Below, one piece after another: positions 50,375-58,955 of a DNA stretch of 64,000 nucleotides (the stretch's first letter is position 1; every line of letters begins with the position of its first letter). This DNA comes from Kineococcus mangrovi (GTDB lineage: Bacteria > Actinomycetota > Actinomycetes > Actinomycetales > Kineococcaceae): positions 186,001 through 250,000 of the forward strand of contig NZ_JBGGTQ010000007.1 of NCBI RefSeq assembly GCF_041320705.1. The letters run 5' to 3'. Below the pieces are notes generated by a model that was given only the letters and a program-made list of their open reading frames with translations, made no database searches and was not told the DNA's origin. A program made the translations under genes and the position numbers.

Positions 50375-50626
50375 ATGCTGGTCCTGACCCGCAAGGCCGG
50401 GGAATCCGTCGTCATCGGCGACGAGGTCGTCGTGCGCGTCCTGGAGGTCCGCGGGGACGTCGTCCGGGTCGGGATCGACGCCCCGCGCGACGTCCAGGTG
50501 CACCGGCAGGAGGTCTACGAGGCCGTGCGGGAGGCGAACATCGCCGCCTCCACCGCCTCGGAGGAGGCCATCACCGCCTTGCAGGGCATCGTGCGCCGGG
50601 CCGGTGCGGTCGGCCCGTCCCAGTAG
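50375..50626 (+). CDS. csrA: Carbon storage regulator CsrA
   Basis: CsrA, 83 residues, is an RNA-binding dimer that represses translation at GGA-containing leaders; in Gram-positive bacteria it controls flagellin with FliW. The core [51 protein letters not shown] is complete, including the L4 and R-rich binding strands. The last ~25 residues are an extra Ala/Ser-rich tail. No fliW or flagellin gene is in the window. The gene itself lacks a leader, so it is unlikely to be self-regulated through its own 5' UTR. Confidence 0.95.
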   Translation: MLVLTRKAGESVVIGDEVVVRVLEVRGDVVRVGIDAPRDVQVHRQEVYEAVREANIAASTASEEAITALQGIVRRAGAVGPSQ

Positions 50627-50701
50627 GGGTCCGTCCCGGCCCGGTCGCCGGGGCGAGGCGGTGAGCCCGGTCGCGGGACCCGCCTGAACGAGTGAGCACC
50701 C

Positions 50702-50729
50702 CTCAAGACCGCCCCCGGCGCGTCCGACA
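50702..50729 (+). promoter_or_regulatory. Sigma-28-like promoter of the PAS-GGDEF gene
   Basis: CTCAAG (50702-50707), 16 bases, CCGACA (50724-50729), about 34 bases before the GTG, leaving room for a proper ribosome site. Confidence 0.6.
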
Positions 50730-50763
50730 CCTCAGGTGAGGACCGTGGAGCAGGAGGTGGAGG

Positions 50764-52494
50764 GTGAGGACGAGCACGAGCGCGTACCCCGCGGCGCCCG
50801 CCGTGACGGTGCCGTGGGACGAGGCGCTGGAACGGGCCGGTGTCGCCCTGGCCCTCCTGCACCCCGCCGGTCACGTCGCCGCGGCCACCGGCGCCTACTG
50901 CCGGCTGACCGGTGAGGACCCCGCCGCGGTGGTGGGGACCCCCGTCCTGAGCTGGTGGGGCGCGCTCCGCGACCGCGCGCCGGGTGGTGCGCTCGACGGG
51001 CTCGGCCCGGCGCCGACCGTGGCCGCCGTGCTCGCCGTCCTCACCGCGGTCGACGTCGAGCTGGACGTCGAGCTGCACGAGGGGCCGGGCGGGGACCGCG
51101 CCGGCCGGGGTGTCGTGCGGGTCCAGCTCACCGCGGCCGAGGACGGCGGCGCCGTCGTGCTGCTGCGCGAGGTCAGCGCCGAGCACGCCGAGCGCGCCGC
51201 CCTGCGGGCGCGGCTGGCCCAGCAGGAGGCGGTGATCGCGGCCTCACCGGACACGATCTACCGGTTGGACCTGGGGGTCGGTCACGTCGAGTGGTCCAGC
51301 ACCGGTGGCGCCTGCCTGCTCGGCCTGCCCGCCGCCGACGACCCGTTCCCGGCCGACCTCGTGCACCCCGAGGACCTGCCCGGTGTCCGGCGTGCGGTCG
51401 AGGCGCTGCACGCGGCGGCCCCCGGGGAGATCGTGGAGTGCACGTACCGCGTGGTGGACGGCCAGGGGCAGGAGCGGTGGGTGCACACCCGCTCCACCGT
51501 CACCGACCGCGACGGTGCAGGTCGCGCCCTGCGCGCGGTCGGCATCGCCCAGGACCTGACCGAGACCATCACCACGATGGACGCCCTGGCCGGCTCCGAG
51601 CGGCGCTTCCACGAGGTGTTCGCCCGCGGCCCGGTCGGGATGGTGCTGTTCGGGCTGGAGGGCTGGATCAGCGAGGTGAACGACGCCCTGGGTGCGCTGC
51701 TGGAGCGGGACACCGCCGACCTGGTCGGCACCCCCGCCGCCGAGCTGCTGGACCCGCCCGCGGAGCAGGGCCCGAGCGCCCAGGAGCGCGAGGAGCGCGC
51801 CGGGGCCCAGGCCCAGCTGCAGCGCCTGCTGGACGGCACCGACGAGGTCGCCCACCGCGAACGGCGCTTCGACCTGCCCAGCGGGCGGACCGTGTGGGCG
51901 CAGGTGACGTTGTCGTTGACCTCCTCCAGCACGGGTGAACCGGCGTTCCTGGCCTTCGTGGAGGACGTCACGGCCCGCAAGCGCGAGGCCGAGCAGCTCG
52001 AGCACGCCGCGCTGCACGACCCCCTCACGGGCCTGCCCAACCGGGCCAAGGCCGAGGACCGGCTGGGCACGGCCCTGGCGCGCACCCGGCGCCGCGGTGG
52101 CGGCTGCGCCGTCCTGTTCGTCGACCTCGACCACTTCAAGGACGTCAACGACAGCTTGGGGCACGCCGCGGGGGACGACCTGCTGCGCGAGGTGGCCGAC
52201 CGGCTGCGCGGCCTCCTGCGCACCGGGGACGTGGCCGCGCGCATCGGCGGGGACGAGTTCGTCCTCGTGTGCGAGGACGTCGTCGACGCCCGGGCCCTGA
52301 CGGCCATCGCCGAGCGGGTCTGCGAGCGCATCACCATCCCCGTGGACCTGGGCACCCGCACGGTCACCGTCACCGCCAGCGTCGGGGCCGCCCGCACCGA
52401 CGGCGCCCTGGGCCCGGAGGAGCTGCTGCGCGCGGCCGACCGCGCCATGTACCGGGCCAAGGCGGCCGGGCGGGCCTGCTGGCGGGCCGCCTGA
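50764..52494 (+). CDS. PAS-domain diguanylate cyclase
   Basis: The 576-residue protein has no membrane helices. Three PAS-like sensor regions follow one another (about 10-125, 140-275 with HPEDLPGVRRAVEAL, and 280-410 with FARGPVGMVLFGLEGWISEVNDALGALL). A GGDEF domain comes last with ARIGGDEF near residue 495 intact, which makes c-di-GMP. There is no EAL domain and no clear RxxD inhibitory site is asserted. GTG start with AGGAGG upstream. It completes a c-di-GMP set with the GGDEF-EAL and PilZ genes. Confidence 0.9.
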   Translation: MRTSTSAYPAAPAVTVPWDEALERAGVALALLHPAGHVAAATGAYCRLTGEDPAAVVGTPVLSWWGALRDRAPGGALDGLGPAPTVAAVLAVLTAVDVELDVELHEGPGGDRAGRGVVRVQLTAAEDGGAVVLLREVSAEHAERAALRARLAQQEAVIAASPDTIYRLDLGVGHVEWSSTGGACLLGLPAADDPFPADLVHPEDLPGVRRAVEALHAAAPGEIVECTYRVVDGQGQERWVHTRSTVTDRDGAGRALRAVGIAQDLTETITTMDALAGSERRFHEVFARGPVGMVLFGLEGWISEVNDALGALLERDTADLVGTPAAELLDPPAEQGPSAQEREERAGAQAQLQRLLDGTDEVAHRERRFDLPSGRTVWAQVTLSLTSSSTGEPAFLAFVEDVTARKREAEQLEHAALHDPLTGLPNRAKAEDRLGTALARTRRRGGGCAVLFVDLDHFKDVNDSLGHAAGDDLLREVADRLRGLLRTGDVAARIGGDEFVLVCEDVVDARALTAIAERVCERITIPVDLGTRTVTVTASVGAARTDGALGPEELLRAADRAMYRAKAAGRACWRAA

Positions 52495-52542
52495 GCGGTG
52501 GCGCGCGGGCGACCGGGCGCCGCCGGGGTGACGAAGCTCACG

Positions 52543-52554
52543 GCCCGAACGGGC
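52543..52554. promoter_or_regulatory. GCCCGAACGGGC dyad upstream of the 29-codon ORF
   Basis: A 5+5 inverted repeat around AA, a variant of the motility-region motif, after the PAS-GGDEF gene and about 125 bases before the small ORF. Confidence 0.4.
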
Positions 52555-52678
52555 TCACCGGACCTGCCGTGCGCGCGCGTCGCTGGCTAACCTGGCTGGG
52601 ACCCGCCACCGACTGGTGAGGACGACGGCGTCCGCGGTTCGAAGGACAGGTTCGGTCCACACCCCCTGGAGGTACGCC

Positions 52679-52768
52679 ATGGACGACAAGAGCACCGACA
52701 CCCGCGTCATCGACCTGCGCGAGGTGGAGCTGACGACGGTCGCGAACCCGCGACGCACCCAGCTCTGA
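52679..52768 (+). CDS. 29-residue hypothetical peptide
   Basis: A short ORF, ATG to TGA, coding 29 residues that begin MDDKSTDTRVIDLREVEL and end NPRRTQL. GGAGG sits 7 bases before the ATG and a strong hairpin lies 16 bases after the stop, so the unit has its own translation and termination signals. It is acidic in the first half and basic at the end, with no hydrophobic stretch. I do not recognise it. Confidence 0.55.
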   Translation: MDDKSTDTRVIDLREVELTTVANPRRTQL

Positions 52769-52783
52769 CGCGCTGAACGCTGC

Positions 52784-52814
52784 GGAGGCCGGCCCCCCCA
52801 GGGGGCCGGCCTCC
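52784..52814. terminator. Terminator between the small ORF and the App1 gene
   Basis: Perfect 14-bp stem GGAGGCCGGCCCCC (52784-52797) and GGGGGCCGGCCTCC (52801-52814), 3-base loop, then TGTCGTT. It can serve both the plus-strand ORF and the convergent minus-strand gene ending at 52821. Confidence 0.8.
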
Positions 52815-52820
52815 TGTCGT

Positions 52821-54056
52821 TCACGGGTCCTGCAGGATGCCCGCGCGGGACCAGTGGTGCCAGATCTCGTACCCGCTGTCGCCGGTCACCCACGGCACGC
52901 CGGAGTCCTCGGGGGTGGCGGCCGAGGCCAGGGGGCGTCCACCGGCCAGCAGCTGCTCGGCCGGGGTCAGCCGGCGGATGCCGACACCGGCGACCCGTTC
53001 GGGGGCGGCGGAGAGGAACTCGGCGTAGATCGCCGGGTCGTGCTGGCCGTCGTCACCGACCAGCAGCCACCGCACCTGCGGCAGTTCGCGGGCCAGCCGC
53101 GCCAGCGACCCGCGCTTGTGGGCGCTGCCGTCGCGGAACCAGCCGGTGTTGGTCGGGCCCCAGTCCGTCAGCAGCATCGGCCCGGCCGGGTAGCCGAACC
53201 GGCGCAGGAAGCGCCCCAGGGTGGGGGCCACGTTCCACGCCCCCGTCGACAGGTACACCACGGGCCCGGCGGGGTTCTCCTGCACGACCTGCCGGTACAG
53301 CTCGGCCATCCCGTTGACCGGGACCCGCGCCCGCTCGTCCAGGACGAAGGAGTTCCACGCCGCGACCAGGGGGCGGGGCAGGCGGGTCACGACGACGGTG
53401 TCGTCGATGTCGGACAGCAACCCCACGACCGGGTCCGGCCCCACGACGACGACCTCGGCGGTCCCGCTGTGCCGCACCGCGTTCTGCGGCAACTGCCCCG
53501 CGCCGCCCTCGGTGTCGTCCTCGGCCAGCTCCGCGTCGGGCCCGGGCTGGCCGGCCTCGACCACGTCGGGCCCGACGGTCAGGACGACCTCGTGCCGCCC
53601 CGGGGGCAGGTCCACCTCGACGCGTTCGTCGACGTAGCCCTCGCGGTTGGTGCGCACGACCCGTTCGTGACCGCCGATGCGGACGGTCACCTGGGCCCCG
53701 GCGATGGGGACGGTGAGGAAGTTGCGCCAGCCCCGGACGCTGCGCGCGTCGTCGCGCTGGGTCTGCTCGGCGGTGTCCTCCCGCCCCAGCAGGACCCGCC
53801 CGAACACGCGCACCCAGCCCGGCCCGCCGTACCCGGGGTAGGCCAGGGCCCGCGCGTGGTACCCGCGCCGCCGCAGCCGCGAACCCACGAGCCCCTTGAC
53901 GGCGTCCTCCACGCGCGCGGCCCGGTGCAGGGAGTGCTCCCCGGGGCGCGGGGTCAGGTCCCCGCGCAGGTCCTCGAAGTCGCGGCGGGCCTCCTCGACA
54001 CGTCGTGCGGTCCGGGCACGTCGCTGCCCGGGGGTCAGAGCCGGCCCTTTGATCAC
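52821..54056 (-). CDS. App1 family (DUF2183) phosphatase
   Basis: The 411-residue protein resembles yeast App1, a HAD-type phosphatidate phosphatase. The catalytic motif is GLLSDIDDTVVVTRLPRP (DxDxT, about residue 213). YLSTGAWNVAPTLGRFLRRFGYP, TGWFRDGSAHKRGSLARL and LLVGDDGQHDPAIYAEF follow, the rest of the HAD site. The N-terminal part has an Ig-like beta domain (TVPIAGAQVTVRIGG). GTG start with TAGGGT 7 nt upstream, so probably leaderless. Bacterial substrates are unproven. Confidence 0.84.
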   Translation of the reverse strand: MIKGPALTPGQRRARTARRVEEARRDFEDLRGDLTPRPGEHSLHRAARVEDAVKGLVGSRLRRRGYHARALAYPGYGGPGWVRVFGRVLLGREDTAEQTQRDDARSVRGWRNFLTVPIAGAQVTVRIGGHERVVRTNREGYVDERVEVDLPPGRHEVVLTVGPDVVEAGQPGPDAELAEDDTEGGAGQLPQNAVRHSGTAEVVVVGPDPVVGLLSDIDDTVVVTRLPRPLVAAWNSFVLDERARVPVNGMAELYRQVVQENPAGPVVYLSTGAWNVAPTLGRFLRRFGYPAGPMLLTDWGPTNTGWFRDGSAHKRGSLARLARELPQVRWLLVGDDGQHDPAIYAEFLSAAPERVAGVGIRRLTPAEQLLAGGRPLASAATPEDSGVPWVTGDSGYEIWHHWSRAGILQDP

Positions 54057-54066
54057 CCGGACGACC

Positions 54067-55041
54067 CTAACGGGACTCGAACCCCCCGGCGAGGCGGCCG
54101 AAACCCTCGTCGAGGGGGACCCGCGGCGTCCAGCCGAGGCGCTCGCGGGTGCGGGCGATGTCGAACCAGTGGGCCGTGGACAGCTGCTCGGCCAGGAACC
54201 GCGTCATGGGCGGCTCGTCGGGCAGCCCGAACCGCGTCCAGACCCGTTCCACGACGCTGCCGGCCGCCTTGGCGAGCACCGAGGGCACCCGCCGCGTCGG
54301 TGCGGGAACCCCCGCGGCGGCGCAGATGCGGGCGAAGACCTCGCTCACCGTGCGGGGTTCGCCGTTGGTGACGACGAACGCCTGCCCGTGCACGCCGTCG
54401 TCGGGGCAGCGGTCCAGCGCGGCGAGCAGGGCGTCCACCGCGTTGTCGACGTAGGTGGTGTCGATGAGCGCGGTGCCGTCGTCCAGCAGCGGCAGCCGCC
54501 CGGCGCGGGCGCGGTCGGCGATGCGCTGCACGAGCTGGGTGTCCCCGGGGCCGAGCACGATGTGCGGGCGGACCGCGCACACGGCGAACGCGGGGGAGTC
54601 GGCGGCCAGCGCCAGCAGCTCGGCCTGCGCCTTGGTCTGCGCGTAGGAGCCGTGCGCGGCGGCGGGGTCGGCGGGTGTCGTGCCCACCCCGACGAGGGCG
54701 GACCCGGCGTGGGCGACCGAGGGGGAGGAGACCATGACGAACCGGGACACCCCCGCCGCGCGGGCCGCGAGGAGCAGGTTCGCGGTCCCCTCGACGTTGG
54801 TGGCGACGTACTCCGGGTGCGGGCCGGTGACCGACACCTTCGCGGCGAGGTGGACGACGGCCTGGACCCCCTCGACGGCCCGCGCGCACGCGGCCGGGTC
54901 GGTGACCGAGCCGAGGACCTCCGCGAAACCCCCGCCGGCGGTGCGGCGCTGCAGGACGCGCACGTCGTCGCCGCGGGCGGCCAGCGCCCGCGCGGTCTCA
55001 CGGCCCAGCATCCCGCTGGCACCCGTCACGAGGACCTTCAC
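54067..55041 (-). CDS. oleD: OleD-type NAD(P)-dependent 2-alkyl-3-ketoalkanoate reductase
   Basis: The 324-residue short-chain dehydrogenase/epimerase-fold protein has a Rossmann motif KVLVTGASGMLGRETA and catalytic YxxxK in GSYAQTKAQAE. In olefin biosynthesis OleD reduces the 2-alkyl-3-keto acid made by OleA to the 3-hydroxy acid. The GTG at 55041 overlaps the oleBC stop as GTGA. The same frame is open far upstream, but that part is antisense to oleBC. Context with oleBC and oleA supports the name. Confidence 0.85.
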   Translation of the reverse strand: MKVLVTGASGMLGRETARALAARGDDVRVLQRRTAGGGFAEVLGSVTDPAACARAVEGVQAVVHLAAKVSVTGPHPEYVATNVEGTANLLLAARAAGVSRFVMVSSPSVAHAGSALVGVGTTPADPAAAHGSYAQTKAQAELLALAADSPAFAVCAVRPHIVLGPGDTQLVQRIADRARAGRLPLLDDGTALIDTTYVDNAVDALLAALDRCPDDGVHGQAFVVTNGEPRTVSEVFARICAAAGVPAPTRRVPSVLAKAAGSVVERVWTRFGLPDEPPMTRFLAEQLSTAHWFDIARTRERLGWTPRVPLDEGFGRLAGGFESR

Positions 55042-57743
55042 GCCAGTGCTCCCGCCCGCTCGCCCGCCAGGACCCGCCCGGCCCACGACGAGACCCGCAC
55101 CCGGTCGATCTTGGAGTTGTGCCGCACGTCCGTCGGCAGCGCCGGGACCAGCAGCACGGCGACCAGGTTGCGGCCCGTCGCCTCCCGGACCGCCTGCGCC
55201 AGGACCGGGTCGGCGACCGTCGTGCGCCTCAGGCCCGCGACCACGGCCGGGTCGGGTTCGGCGACGAGGACGAGCTGGCGCGCCGCGCGCGGCCCGACGC
55301 CGACGAGGGCGGCCCGCGCGATCCCCGCGACGGTCTCGGCGCGCTGCTCCACCCCGACGGGGGTGACGACCTCCTCGGCGGTGGTGACCACGTGCGCCAG
55401 GCGGCCCTCGATCCACACCCGGCCGCGCTCGTCGAGGTGCCCGACGTCGCCGGTGCGGTGCCAGCGCCCGGCCCGCACCGCCCCCAGCAACGTCGGGGAG
55501 GGTCGCACGTCGACGCTCGCGGCCTGCGTGGCCCACAGCTGGTCGTAGTGGTCCTTGACGTGCTCGCCACCCACGACGACCTCCCCGAGGAGGCCGGGGG
55601 TGGTCACCAGGTCGGTGCCGGCGCGGCCCTCGGCGTCCAGCGGCGCGACCGCCACGGTGACGCCCTCCACGGGCAGGCCCACGCAGATGCCTTCTCCGGC
55701 ACCGGCTTCCAGGATGTCCGACAGGCCCACGTCGGTGGCCGGCAGCACCTCGGTGGCCCCGTACGGAGTGCGCGGGTCGGCCAGCGGCATGAGCTCGCGC
55801 ACCCGCTGCAGCAGCGGTGTCGGCACCGGCGCCCCGGCCGAGAGCAGCGTGCGCACCCGCGCCAGCGCCGCGCGCCGGGCCGGGGTGAGGTCACCGGCGG
55901 TGGCCAGCACGTTGACGACGGCGGCGGGGGACAGGAACGCCGACGTCGCCCCGGCCGCCTCGACCGCCTCGGCCAGGGCCGTCGCGGTCAGCGTCGCCGG
56001 TTTCGTGACGTCCATCGCCGGCACCACGCACGTGGCGCCCAGGGCGGGCCCGAACAGCGCGAACGGAGCGAACGCCGACACCAGCGGCTGCCCCGGCCCG
56101 ATCCGGACGACCGCCCCCATCGCCCGCGCCAGCTGCCACAGCTGCCCGTGCGTGTAGACGACGCCCTTCGCCGGACCGGTGGACCCGGAGGTGAACAGCA
56201 CCGCGGCCTCGGACTCGGCCCGCGGTTCGGCGGGCAGCTCGAACCCTGCGGCCAGGCGCGCGGCCCCGGCCCGGGCCACGTCGGTCAGGTCCGCGACCGA
56301 CACCCGCCGGCCCGGCCAGCGCAGCACCCGCGCCGCCAGCAGCGCCTTGGGCACCCCCACGACCCAGTCGACGCCGGCACCGGTCACCGCCCGCGACAGG
56401 CCCCGCACGCCCAGACCGGCGTCGGCGACGACGGCGACCGCACCGATCCGCAGCAGCGCGTACAGCGCGGCCGTCAGGTCCGCCCCGGGCGGGACCAGCA
56501 GGGAGACCCGCTGCCCCGGCTGCACGCCCCGCAGCACGAACCCCGCCGCGAGCTCACGGGTGCGGCGGTCCAGCTCGGCCCACGACGTCGTCCGCGGCGC
56601 GCGGGAGGAGGACCCGCCGGCACGCACGGCCGGCATCTGCACCACGGCGGGCGTGCCCGCGACCTGCGGGTCACCCGCGCGCTCACCCAGCGCGGCCCAC
56701 AACCGCGGCGACCGCGCGGCCGGTGCGGGCCGGGCGTCTCCGGGCGGGGGCGTCGGGCGCAGCACCCGCTCGTCCAGCCACCGCAGCACCACACCGGCGA
56801 ACGCGGGGTCCTCCGGCGTCAGGTGCGAGGCCCCCTCGAAGCGGTGCACGTCCGCGTGCGGCACCCGGGTGCGCCAGTCCCGCAGGAACCACTCGCCGAA
56901 CACCGGGTCCCGCGGTCCCCACGCCACCAGCGTGGGGACCCTCGCGGCCGCGATCGCGCCCACCCCGGCGCTGACCCCGTCCAGGGCCGCGCGGCTCGGG
57001 TGCCCGGCCCCGACCGGCACGTCCGCGACGAACGCGTCGATCCCGGCGCGCTCGCCCGCGCTGCGGTACGGCGAGCGGTAGGCCGCCTTCACCGCCGCCG
57101 GCAGCGCCGGGCGCGGCAACGCCAGCGTCGTGCGCAGGAAGGCCTGCGAGCGGGACGTCACGAGGGGACGCACCCCCGGGGCGAGCACCGCCGACAGCAC
57201 CCCCGGCGCGCCCGCGTCCACCGGCCAGCTCGCCGCGGTGTTCGCCACGACCAGCCCGGCCAGCCGGACCCGCGACCGGCCCCCGTGCCGGCCCTCGTGC
57301 CGCGCCAGCTCGGCCGCGGCCCACCCCGAGACGACGACCCCGCCCCAGTCGTGACCGACCGCCACCACCGGACCGGACAGCTGCAGGGCGTCCACCAACC
57401 CCCTCAGGTCCTGCACCCGTTCACCCAGGCGCCGCACCGTGCCGGTGCGCTCGGAGAAACCCATCTCCAGCTGGTCGACCGCCACCACGCGCCAGCCCAG
57501 CTGCACCGCCGAGGCCGCCGAGGCCAGGCCCCGCCACAGGTACGACCACGTCGGGTTGCCGTGCACGCACAGCAACGTCCCGATCGCGTCGCCGCCCTCG
57601 GGCGCGGTGTCCAGCACGTGCCACGTCCGGACGGCGCCGTCGTGGTCGACCGCCTCCACCAACCGCGACCACCGCCGGTCCCACCCGGGCAGGTCCGGAG
57701 CCGGCGTCACCGCCGGCAGGACTGCGAGACGACCTCCGCTCAC
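55038..57743 (-). CDS. oleBC: OleBC fusion: beta-lactone decarboxylase plus beta-lactone synthetase
   Basis: The 901-residue protein fuses two enzymes. Residues 1-350 are an alpha/beta hydrolase of the haloalkane-dehalogenase type (VGHDWGGVVVSGW with nucleophile Asp), the OleB part that decarboxylates the beta-lactone to an alkene. Residues 390-900 are an AMP-dependent ligase-fold domain (VLFTSGSTGPAKGVVYTHGQ; PYGATEVLP; WHRTGDVGHLDERGRVWIEGR), the OleC part that forms the beta-lactone. Such fusions are known in Micrococcus and relatives. GTG 57743 overlaps the oleA stop. Confidence 0.9.
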   Translation of the reverse strand: MSGGRLAVLPAVTPAPDLPGWDRRWSRLVEAVDHDGAVRTWHVLDTAPEGGDAIGTLLCVHGNPTWSYLWRGLASAASAVQLGWRVVAVDQLEMGFSERTGTVRRLGERVQDLRGLVDALQLSGPVVAVGHDWGGVVVSGWAAAELARHEGRHGGRSRVRLAGLVVANTAASWPVDAGAPGVLSAVLAPGVRPLVTSRSQAFLRTTLALPRPALPAAVKAAYRSPYRSAGERAGIDAFVADVPVGAGHPSRAALDGVSAGVGAIAAARVPTLVAWGPRDPVFGEWFLRDWRTRVPHADVHRFEGASHLTPEDPAFAGVVLRWLDERVLRPTPPPGDARPAPAARSPRLWAALGERAGDPQVAGTPAVVQMPAVRAGGSSSRAPRTTSWAELDRRTRELAAGFVLRGVQPGQRVSLLVPPGADLTAALYALLRIGAVAVVADAGLGVRGLSRAVTGAGVDWVVGVPKALLAARVLRWPGRRVSVADLTDVARAGAARLAAGFELPAEPRAESEAAVLFTSGSTGPAKGVVYTHGQLWQLARAMGAVVRIGPGQPLVSAFAPFALFGPALGATCVVPAMDVTKPATLTATALAEAVEAAGATSAFLSPAAVVNVLATAGDLTPARRAALARVRTLLSAGAPVPTPLLQRVRELMPLADPRTPYGATEVLPATDVGLSDILEAGAGEGICVGLPVEGVTVAVAPLDAEGRAGTDLVTTPGLLGEVVVGGEHVKDHYDQLWATQAASVDVRPSPTLLGAVRAGRWHRTGDVGHLDERGRVWIEGRLAHVVTTAEEVVTPVGVEQRAETVAGIARAALVGVGPRAARQLVLVAEPDPAVVAGLRRTTVADPVLAQAVREATGRNLVAVLLVPALPTDVRHNSKIDRVRVSSWAGRVLAGERAGALA

Positions 57744-58816
57744 CACGCCAGCTCGAGCATCGCCGTGTTCAGCCCCGACCCCACGCCCATCGCGATGACC
57801 TTGTCCCCGGCCGAGAAATCCGGCGCCGAGGCGGCCAGCGTCATCGGCAGCGAGATCGGCCCCACGTTCCCCCACGTCGGGAACGTCATCGGCACCTTCG
57901 CCGGGTCCACCCCGATCCGGTCCACCAGCGTCTCGGTGTGCACGCGCGAGATCTGGTGGATGACGAACTTCTTCGCCTCCCGCCACCCCCACAGCGCGTC
58001 ACCGGCCTCGAAGGCGTCCGAGACGATCTCGATGCCCTCGGTCAGCATCAGCTTGGCGTCGGTGCGCATGTGGTTCATGTCCCCGATGCACAGCTCGTGG
58101 TGGGCCGTGCCGGCCCGCGAGACGCCCCCCACGATCCGGTGCCCCTCGGGGTGCTCGTCGGCGCGGCCGATGACCGCCGCCGCCGCCCCGCAGCCCAGCG
58201 TCATCGTCGCGAACTCGTTGAGGAAGTCCTTGCGCGTGATGCCCTCGCGCTGCAACCGGGAGATCGTGCCCTCGTGCATCGAGCGCACGTCCTCGGCGCC
58301 CAGCACCACCGCGTACCGGATCATGCCCGCGTCGATCATCGCCGACGCCACCTGCACCCCGTTCACCCACGCCAGGCACGCGTTGGCGATGTCGAAGTTC
58401 AACGCCGACGTCGGCAGGTCCATCCCGTGGTGCACGCTCGTCGCCACCGCCGGCTCCAGGTGCGGGCGCGTCACCGTCGTGGAGATGACCATCCCGACCT
58501 CCGAGGCGTCCACCCCGGCCTCCGACAGCGCCTTCGCCCCGCACTCCGCGGCGACGTCCGAGGCCCGCTGACCCGGCGCCCACCAGCGCCGCTCCTGCAC
58601 CCCGGCGACCTTCTCCAGCAGGCCCGGGCGCAGCCGCAGGCGCTCCAGCGTCGGCGCCAGGACCTCGTCGAAGTACGACGAGGGCACCACCGTCGGCGCC
58701 TCCACGTGCGAGATCGACAGCAACGCCGCGTTCGCCGGCGCGAACGTCGAGTTCCCCTGGAAGGGAGACCCCACGCGGTGCGCGGGGGCGGCCTCGGTGC
58801 TGGAAGGGTCGAACAA
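57740..58816 (-). CDS. oleA: OleA-type acyl-CoA head-to-head condensing enzyme
   Basis: OleA is a thiolase-fold enzyme that joins two fatty acyl-CoAs to start long-chain olefin synthesis. The active-site Cys is in FDIANACLAWVNG, the His in FVIHQISRVH and the Asn in TWGNVGPISLP. The long glutamate-containing loop LQREGITRKDFLNEFATMTLGCGAAA matches OleA rather than FabH. Start: TTG 58816 has GGGGAAG upstream (358 residues); GTG 58774 (344 residues) lacks a ribosome site. First gene of oleA-oleBC-oleD. Confidence 0.88.
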   Translation of the reverse strand: MFDPSSTEAAPAHRVGSPFQGNSTFAPANAALLSISHVEAPTVVPSSYFDEVLAPTLERLRLRPGLLEKVAGVQERRWWAPGQRASDVAAECGAKALSEAGVDASEVGMVISTTVTRPHLEPAVATSVHHGMDLPTSALNFDIANACLAWVNGVQVASAMIDAGMIRYAVVLGAEDVRSMHEGTISRLQREGITRKDFLNEFATMTLGCGAAAAVIGRADEHPEGHRIVGGVSRAGTAHHELCIGDMNHMRTDAKLMLTEGIEIVSDAFEAGDALWGWREAKKFVIHQISRVHTETLVDRIGVDPAKVPMTFPTWGNVGPISLPMTLAASAPDFSAGDKVIAMGVGSGLNTAMLELAW

Positions 58817-58857
58817 GGGCTTCCCCGATCTGGTCGTCGGCCGCGCGGCGGTGGCTC

Positions 58858-58886
58858 ACCGTACGAGGTCCGTCATGATCCACCAA
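58858..58886 (-). promoter_or_regulatory. Candidate housekeeping promoter of oleA-oleBC-oleD
   Basis: On the minus strand TTGGTG (58881-58886), 17 bases, TACGGT (58858-58863), about 42 bases before the TTG start of oleA. Confidence 0.5.
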
Positions 58887-58955
58887 AGGAGCGGCAGGAC
58901 CACCCGCGTGGCGGGAACTCAGGTTAACCGCCGGCGAACGCCCCGCTCGCCCAGG

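Noticed and set aside
54060-54085. tRNA T-arm-like sequence (GGTTCGAGTCC on the minus strand)
   Set aside because: It encodes the last residues GGFESR and the stop of oleD; no acceptor or anticodon arms are nearby.
55119-58571. Long plus-strand open frame opposite oleBC and oleA
   Set aside because: Composition is Arg/His/Pro junk and it lacks a ribosome site; the ole genes explain the region.
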